Positions 57,554-64,000 of a stretch of DNA of 64,000 nucleotides are shown here, one piece after another (the first letter of the stretch is position 1; each line of letters starts with the position of its first letter). This DNA is from Lytechinus variegatus (Eukaryota > Echinodermata > Echinoidea > Temnopleuroida > Toxopneustidae): positions 14,259,736-14,323,735 of the forward strand of contig NC_054741.1 in NCBI RefSeq assembly GCF_018143015.1, given 5' to 3'. Under the pieces are notes generated by a model. It searched no databases and was not told the DNA's origin. It worked only from the letters and a program-made list of their open reading frames with translations. The position numbers and the translations under genes are program-made.

Positions 57554-57862
57554 GTAATGATAAGACAGTGCTTGTATAGCACATATCACTGCCCATGAGC
57601 ATCTCTTATGCGTTTAATAGGAAATAGACAAAGAAAGAAGAGTTGATTAAAGCTCTTATGTAGACTGTCTCAATGCGTTCTGAGGCGACTTTTGAATGTA
57701 GAGCATGTAGATGCCTAATTAATGGAAGATAGAGATCTCATTCCAAAGTTAAGGGGCAGCATATAAACAAAATTACCCCTCCCATAGAACTTGGTCTGAA
57801 CAACTGTGAAGATCTAAGATCTTTACTCAACCTCACAGTCACTCAAATTCTCAATTCAATTA

Positions 57863-58464
57863 TTAAAGGACAAGTCCACTCCAACAAAAAAATGATTTGA
57901 AAAAAGGAGAAAAATTCAACAAGCAAAAACACTGGAAATTTCATCAAAGTCAGTTGTAAAATTAAAAAGTTATGACAATTTAAAGTTTCGCTTAATTTCA
58001 CAAAACAGTTATATGCACATCCTGGTCGGTATGTAAATTGGCAGACTGATGACGTCACCCACTCACTATTTCTTTTATATTTTATTACATGAAATATTCT
58101 AATTTTCTCCTTGTCAAGTGAAACAAAGTTTTATTTCTCCCTGAACATGTGGAATTACCATTATTTTAACAGTTTATGGTTAAGTCAAGTTGGTTCTTAA
58201 TGTCAAATCTGTAAAAATTGAAATATTGTATTATTCAAACAATAGAAAACAAAAGAAATAGTGAGTGATGGACATCATCGACTCTCTCATTTCCATACCG
58301 CTGAGTTGTGCATTTAACTGTTTTGTGAAAAATAAGCGAAACTTAAAAATGTCATAACTTTCTTATTTTACATCCGATTTCGATGAAATTTGCAGCGTTA
58401 TGTTTGTGTGATTTCTCTCTATCGATTGAAATCAACAATTTTCTGGGGTGGACTTGACCTTTAA
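57863..58464. mobile_element. Kolobok-like MITE, AAAGGACAAGTCCACC family, complete
   Basis: TTAAAGGACAAGTCCACTCC to GGGGTGGACTTGACCTTTAA with a TTAA at both ends and inverted halves. Aligns with the copies at 8.2 and 48.1 kb over its length. Confidence 0.9.
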
Positions 58465-59469
58465 TTTTCCAACCCATTTCTTATGACCCCTGGTATGCAG
58501 GCACAGACCTTGACTGAAATTTTGAACAAGAGGATTTTGAGACAAGACTAAGTACACAAATATAACTTGTTGTATCAAGGTCACCTTCTATGCACAACTT
58601 TCAGTCTGGGACACAAGGCTGCATATTCAGAATTTCATTGAGTGAATCGCTGGCACAGTAAACCACATGACACCATGCATGCAATTATGGACATTGATAA
58701 ATGCATATCATTTACAATATTATCAGAATTATAACATTTTCATCATTTCACATCTACAAGTATCAGATATAAAAAAAAAGAGTACAACATTATATGTCAA
58801 ATGGAATGAAGAAGTAGAATGTACATATTAATTGGAATTAATGTGTGCGGATGTGGAATATTTCTCTCTTCTTTTAAAAGAAATTTCTGTCAAATTAAGA
58901 AATATTGTTGCTCTTTCTTTCTTCATGTACAATCTTTTTTTTTAGAGACTGAGTTACAGTGAAAACTCAAAAGAACTAAGAAATTATCTGGCAAGACTAA
59001 TAGAAATAAATACATAAAATCAATTTATGTATGAGATTAAAATCACATTTCAGGCATAATGACATTAAATACTACAAATTCATCTAAACTCTTCCTAAAA
59101 AAAAATCTTTCTAAAAATAAACTAAGAGAATTAATGCCAATGAACAATCATGGAATGCAAAAACAGTACTATTTACAAATGGTAAATATCTTATGAATGC
59201 CTATAAAAATAAAGGTTTAGTGTAAAAGCAGAATCACCATATCACCATAATTCAACATTGATGGTATTTCTTTAGTTCACATATATAACATTCGTAAAGG
59301 GGAAAAGTATCAATTGTGCTTTGGCAGTGGCATATTAATAAACAATGAAAATGTATAATACAAGTAGTGAGAGAAACAAACAACAAGTGGAATGCCTCTG
59401 GCCGTCTCACCTGCATCACGCGGTTCAATATAGCAGCAGTGCTGACTTTCAATACTACTCTAACTCGCA
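58465..59469. other. Spacer, AT-rich
   Basis: No gene or element termini recognised. Confidence 0.4.
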
Positions 59470-60500
59470 CAAGATGTTCAGTGATACATGGTTACTCTTA
59501 TGTCCAAGTTTAATGAACTAGACCACTTTTTATGAACTAGACCAATAAACTTACAGAGATATGATGGTTATTCAACAAAAAACCCAACATGGCCAAAGTT
59601 CATTGACCTTACATGACCTTTGACCTTGATCATGTGACCTGAAACTCGCACAGGATGTTCAGTGATACTTGATTACTCTTATGTACAAGTTTCATGAATC
59701 AGATCCATAAACATTCAAAGTTATGATGGTAATTCAACAGATACACCCAATTCGGCCAAAGTTCATTGACCTTTGACCTTGGTCATGTGACCTGAAATGA
59801 GCACAGGATGTTCAGTGATACTTGATTACTCTAATGTCCAAGTTCAATGAACTAGACCAATAAACTTTCAAAGTTATGATGGTAATTCAACAGATACCCC
59901 CGATTCGGCCAAAGTTCATTGACCCTAAATGACCTTTGACCTTAATCATGAGACCTGAAACTTGCACAAAATGTTCAGTGATGCTTGATTACTATAATGT
60001 CCAAGTTTCATGAATCAGATCCATAAACTTTCAAAGTTATGATGGGAATTCAACAGATATCCCCAATTTGGCCAAAGTTCATTGACCCTAAATGACCTTT
60101 GACCTTGGTCATGTGACGTGAAACTCATGCAGGATGTTCAGTGATACTTGATTAACCTTATGTCCAAGTTTCATGAACTAGGTCCATATATTTTCTAAGT
60201 TATGATGACATTTCAAAAACTTAACCCCAGGTTAAGATTTCGATGTTGATTCCTCCAACATGGTCTAAGTTCATTGACCCTAAATGACCTTTGACCTTGG
60301 TCATGTGACATGAAACTCTAATAGGATGTTCAGTAATACTTGATTAACCTTATGGCCAAGTTTTATGAACTAGGTCCATATACTTTCTAAGTTATGACAT
60401 CATTTCAAAAACTTAACCTCAGGTTAAGATTTGATGTTGACGCCGCCGCCGCCGTCGGAAAAGCGGCGCCTATAGTCTCACTTTGCTTCGCAGGTGAGAC
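59470..60500 (+). repeat. ~160-bp tandem array (GACCTTTGACCTTGGTCATG) with terminal hairpin
   Basis: Six units begin near 59478, 59656, 59806, 59969, 60134 and 60324 (ATGTTCAGTGATACTTGATT), each followed by CCAAAGTTCATTGACC and GACCTTTGACCTTGGTCATG. The array ends in a GC-rich segment with GCCGCCGTCGG and the hairpin GTCTCAC...GTGAGAC at 60475-60500. Tandem ~160-bp cores capped by a hairpin resemble Helitron-related Tsp/pearl elements of urchins and bivalves; the assignment is inference. Confidence 0.75.
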
Positions 60501-61307
60501 AAAAACGGCACACATGAAATGTTTGTCACATTCTGAACTTCAGCAATCTGTTGTTAACAAAAGATTAAACAAGGCACTTTGTTTGCATGGAACCTGGGGC
60601 TCAAAATATGTAATCATGAAAAAAAAATTATTTTCTCAGCAAATCACAATAACTAATGGACACAATACGATCTGATGACACAATTTAAAAAAAAGACTGT
60701 TTCCATTGTAAACTTAATTCCTAACAATGAAAAAAACAGTTCTTTTTAACGGTACTATATATTCTAATTCATAAATATTTCATTGTGATAAACATTTCAC
60801 AATGTTCAATAAAGGCATGATGGCATTATACCACGCACACTTATCAATCAAGTACACAATTCATCTGAATTATTTTTACATGATTCCTGACAAAACATGT
60901 TCATAACAAAGCACATGATTTATGCTGTATAGGCATGCAACTGTGCAAGACCTGAATACAAGACCCGATAATACATTCTTCATTAAATTATGCAGGAGCA
61001 CATTCCACGAGGTCCAAAGTAACACTGACAAAAAATTACTACTCTCTATGTGCAATAAAAAAAATGGAACAAAATAGCTCATTCTCTGTGAAAAATATAT
61101 TTTTTTTTAAGATAAAAAATCAGAGTCAAAGCTACTTTAGCAATCATCTTTACAGAAGGACCACCTGCCTTCAAAGATAAACATTTTGCTTTCCCTTGAA
61201 TATTATTTCCCCATTGAAATTCTTCTTGATCTCTAATAAAGACATGGTGTACAACTACTGTATGACAGGAACCTGTCCATGAATAAACCAACCTACTCTT
61301 AACTTAC
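60501..61307. other. Spacer, possibly intron or 3' UTR of the minus-strand gene
   Basis: No certain exon. A minus-strand stretch after an acceptor-like TCTTTATTAG near 61225 stays open (EEFQWGNNIQGKAKC) and could continue the candidate gene upstream of it. Confidence 0.25.
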
Positions 61308-62129
61308 TCTTCTTTGGGTGGCCTTGATGGACTGGTTTCACTGTGAGAATTTTCAAAAAATGTAATTCACTGTACAAAATGAGAACAGGACAAGCCTTTT
61401 GATCATAAGTTATGTTTTCACTTTCAAATATTTTCATCAGAAATCTAAATGCCCCCCCCTCCAAAAAAAAACCAGTCAAGTTCAGGGTTAATTGTCCAAT
61501 GTGAGACTCTTTGCACCAGAGAGAAATGAGAATGTCTGACCTAAGGATGAAATCAAATCCATCGCCTTGGCTGTTCAAGGAAACATCATCCTTGTGTGTC
61601 AACTTGGGTTTAAAAAAAAGTCGAAATTCAGTGTCACATATTGATGTCTTTGGAAGGATAGCCGAATTATGGCCTTGATTTTAGTATATAGGCATGATTG
61701 GGACTTGTGCCTTGGTTCCTTTGAGTCCCATCATATCAAGTTCATATACGATCAAAAACTTGAAGATGAAAATATATGTGTATAAAGTTGTGTGTAACTT
61801 ACAACCATCTTTACGACCCCCACTCCAATATGAGTACGATAACCACACTAAAGTGTCCTAATCTTACATTTCAGATGCATGTATTCTTTGTCATGGAAAT
61901 AATGGACCGATCATTTGCAGAGAAAATTAGTACCAAGATATTTTTAGAAAATAGCATGAAAATGATATAAAAGCTCACAAATTACTTTTCATCTTGCCAA
62001 GAACTGGAATCCTTCTTTATAATGACATACTGTATCATGGTATGCATCATTTAGGTGACCATTGGCCTTATAAACCATAATACGTCAGCGAATATGAATT
62101 TATAGTTATTTATCCCAAGCTCTGAATTA

Positions 62130-62179
<50 letters not shown>

Positions 62180-62741
62180 TTTGATCCAATGTAGAAGAAT
62201 GTCAGTGAGTACCTCAAGTACAATGGAGAAAATTGGATTAGATATTTGGGGTTCACTCGGACATACTTGCCCAAGCTCAGTGAATCTCCCAGCAATCTGC
62301 AAAAATGTAAAGGTCTCAAAAAAACTCTTGATATTCTAGTTTATATTTGACTTTATAGTGTTGGATCCAAAGGGGGGGGGGGGGTGCAAGGGATGCACCC
62401 CCTCTATATTTTGAGAATTGCCCATTGAACATGTATTAATGTATTAAAATCTAAGAAAATGGAAATCTGCACCCCCTCTATTTCCAAACTTGCTACTTGT
62501 GCGGGAAGTTGCGCCACTTCTATTGCAAAATCTTGAATTTGCCACTGCTTTATAACTTATTCACTGTTTTGGCTGATTCCAGAGAACCTCGCCTGGCGAC
62601 TTATTGTTGATTTTGAGGCTGAGAGACACAGACATACCCTACAAGTATAATTACCATCTTACAGGCACCTTGTCCTAAGGCAGAGCCGTGTCTTTTCTGC
62701 AGGAATCCTTCAAGTGACTTTGACAAATTCTCACATTTCAT
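61308..62741 (-). CDS. Candidate start of an unrecognised multi-exon gene
   Basis: Four minus-strand segments with splice signals and compatible phase. The first (62741-62655) opens at an ATG: MKCENLSKSLEGFLQKRHG then SALGQGACKM, donor GTAATT. The second (62296-62213) follows TTTTTGCAG: IAGRFTELGQVCPSEPQISN then PIFSIVLE, donor GTACTC. The third (61602-61541) gives LTHKDDVSLNSQGDGFDFIL. The fourth (61340-61308) gives ETSPSRPPKE, donor GTAAGT. The start lies only 194 bases after the AGXT2 stop. The chain was assembled by eye, so individual exons may be wrong. Family unknown. Confidence 0.33.
62115..62177. repeat. (TA)n microsatellite
   Basis: About 60 bp of alternating TA within a putative intron. 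Confidence 0.9.
62359..62547. mobile_element. Short hAT-like MITE
   Basis: Flanked by CTTTATAG and CTTTATAA, an 8-bp duplication with one change. The right end, AATTTGCCACTG, inverts to CAGTGGCAAATT. The left end, TGTTGGATCC with a G run, is degraded. Confidence 0.55.
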
Positions 62742-62934
62742 CGTAGAAAAAATAATGGAGAATGCAAGAAAGTGGATATGAAGAGATGTAAAATGTTTTT
62801 GTAATGGGATTCCTGATGAAAGATGCAACACAGACTTTTGACAAGCTTCCTTAACTCGCCAATTCCCTGAATTCCCTGACTGGCATGTTGGGAATGTAAT
62901 ACTGGTTCAAAAGAGTCGATGGGAAAGGAGGCAC

Positions 62935-63045
62935 TCATTTCTTTGCTTGACGGTCTCTGTGCCTGAGGAGTGCCTGACGTATCACTGCTACTGTGAAGTC
63001 AGCGTCATCCTTGGTGATACACATAGGGGGCTTGATACGGAATAC
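62935..63045 (-). CDS. AGXT2: AGXT2 (alanine--glyoxylate aminotransferase 2) last exon, partial gene
   Basis: The minus-strand frame reads VFRIKPPMCITKDDADFTVA then VIRQALLRHRDRQAKK and stop. Human AGXT2 ends with [20 protein letters not shown] and HMERRAK, so length, motif and stop position agree. The protein is a mitochondrial PLP-dependent class III aminotransferase acting on alanine/glyoxylate and dimethylarginine. The exon starts right after an acceptor (CACCCTTTTCAG on the minus strand), in phase 0. No other exon of it was recognised in the remaining 950 bp, so the catalytic part lies beyond the window. Paralogues such as ETNPPL end differently, which makes AGXT2 the best call. Confidence 0.85.
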   Translation of the reverse strand, partial: VFRIKPPMCITKDDADFTVAVIRQALLRHRDRQAKK

Positions 63046-63800
63046 CTGAAAAGGGTGACAGAAAGTGTGGAAATGTATCAAAAACAATGTGAGAGAGGGA
63101 AAGATGTTCAATAATGAACCCTCAATATGATTCAGGGATACACATGGGTGGAAAGGGGGGGGGGGGTCTGATATTTCAGTAACCAACAACTTGATGAATG
63201 ATTGAAAACCAACCAATCCTTTTCAAACCCTATTTTGATTTAAGGAGGTTGTAGGTCAAATGTATACTTAATTTCTAAAACAATATGTAATTAATCCAGG
63301 TAACTAGCAGCTTTACAAACATGTACATGTAGCGCAATCCATCTGTCTCTGGCTTTATTATCCCAATTTTGACTGTAAATCAACCTTACAGAGACAAGAC
63401 ATATCTCTCCAGGATTTTTTTTTCTAAAAGAGAGTAATAACTAAGCTCAAAGACACAAAGATTCAGCCTAATTTTGCTTTGCATCCTAATGAGGTAATAA
63501 CTTCTTTGCTTGTTCTTTCTTTTCTGTTGACTAGTCAAAAAGAAAAAAATAATATGCTTTCTTTAAGTTTGCAGGATTTATCCAAACTGGAAATGATGCT
63601 ATGCTTATGTCATAGGATTAAAATTCATTGTTATGTCGATAAGTAACACAACTTCCTACAAGAAGTCAATTCTATACAATTCTTCTTTTGCAAATAGTGT
63701 AAAAGACTGATATCTTCTGAATCATTAACAAGGACATGATTAACAAACGCTATAGATATGAAACCATGAAGAGTGGTACACAGACTGTATATTAAAATGA
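63046..63800 (-). other. Presumed AGXT2 intron
   Basis: No exon recognised. Ordinary AT-rich sequence with a G run near 63160. Confidence 0.5.
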
Positions 63801-63809
63801 ATGGTAAAT

Positions 63810-64000
63810 TGCCAATTCGTCTACTGCCAACTCGTCCACTTACCAAATGGTCTACTTTCATTTAGTCTAATGCCATTCGTCCATCAAAATTTCGTCTAAC
63901 AACCATTTCGTCTAATATCCATTTTCTTTTCATTCATTTCGCCCAATTTACACTTAGACCAATTAGACCAAATGGTATATGAACTAAATGGCTATTGGAC
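63810..64000. repeat. Minisatellite of ATTTCGTCTAA / CCATTCGTCC words
   Basis: Degenerate units of about 15-25 bp (GCCAACTCGTCCACTT, TGCCATTCGTCCATC, AATTTCGTCTAACAACC), continuing past the window edge. The last 40 bases switch to the opposite sense (AGACCAAATGG). Confidence 0.75.

Noticed and set aside
1-64000. CRISPR arrays, tRNA or rRNA genes, and LTR-type or Polinton elements
   Set aside because: None seen. Tandem arrays are minisatellites without uniform spacers, no cloverleaf was recognised, and no paired direct terminal repeats or capsid-type frames stood out.

Overview
The window looks like nuclear DNA of an echinoderm, most likely a sea urchin. It is AT-rich and dense with short palindromic DNA transposons and minisatellites. 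It holds an intronless Toll-like receptor of the type expanded in sea urchins and the last exon of an AGXT2-like aminotransferase. Most of it is non-coding, and very few of the long open frames are real genes.

Layout. 1-11 kb: repeat-rich intergenic DNA, with a TTAA-flanked fold-back element carrying a retroposon, a minisatellite arranged head-to-head, and a first array built on the word GCGAGCGCGAAGCGCGAG. 11.09-13.69 kb: the Toll-like receptor on the + strand, with a fold-back element ending about 100 bp before its start codon. 14.5-28.6 kb: almost entirely repeats. The main items are a SINE with a 7SL-like front, inverted copies of the GCGAGCGCGAAGCGCGAG array, a complete 5.3-kb hAT-like non-autonomous transposon (8-bp target duplication) that contains a 3.8-kb near-perfect palindrome, and a 1.9-kb fold-back element filled with TCTA-type microsatellite. 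28.6-34.5 kb: sparse, with nested hAT-like MITEs and a Penelope-like endonuclease fragment.

34.8-49 kb (+ strand): the most interesting locus, a multi-exon non-coding snoRNA host gene. Its introns carry recognisable homologues of U25, U27 (two copies), U29 (three copies), U30 and U31 (two copies). They also carry two C/D snoRNA families I cannot name, one of them in three copies. This is the gene-content signature of vertebrate UHG/SNHG1 (the U22 host gene). The exons have splice signals but no conserved reading frame.

49-61 kb: repeats, including a 3.2-kb transposon whose ends each carry several copies of the word CATGTCGGACGGAAT, several TTAA-flanked MITEs and a ~160-bp tandem array ending in a hairpin. 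61.3-63.05 kb (- strand): the 3'-terminal coding exon of AGXT2 and, just downstream, a chain of phase-compatible exons that may be the start of an unrecognised gene. 63.8-64 kb: another minisatellite running off the window.

The protein genes show no functional link to each other. The coherent unit is the snoRNA host gene, whose spliced exons appear to be only a vehicle for intronic guides of 18S and 28S rRNA 2'-O-methylation.
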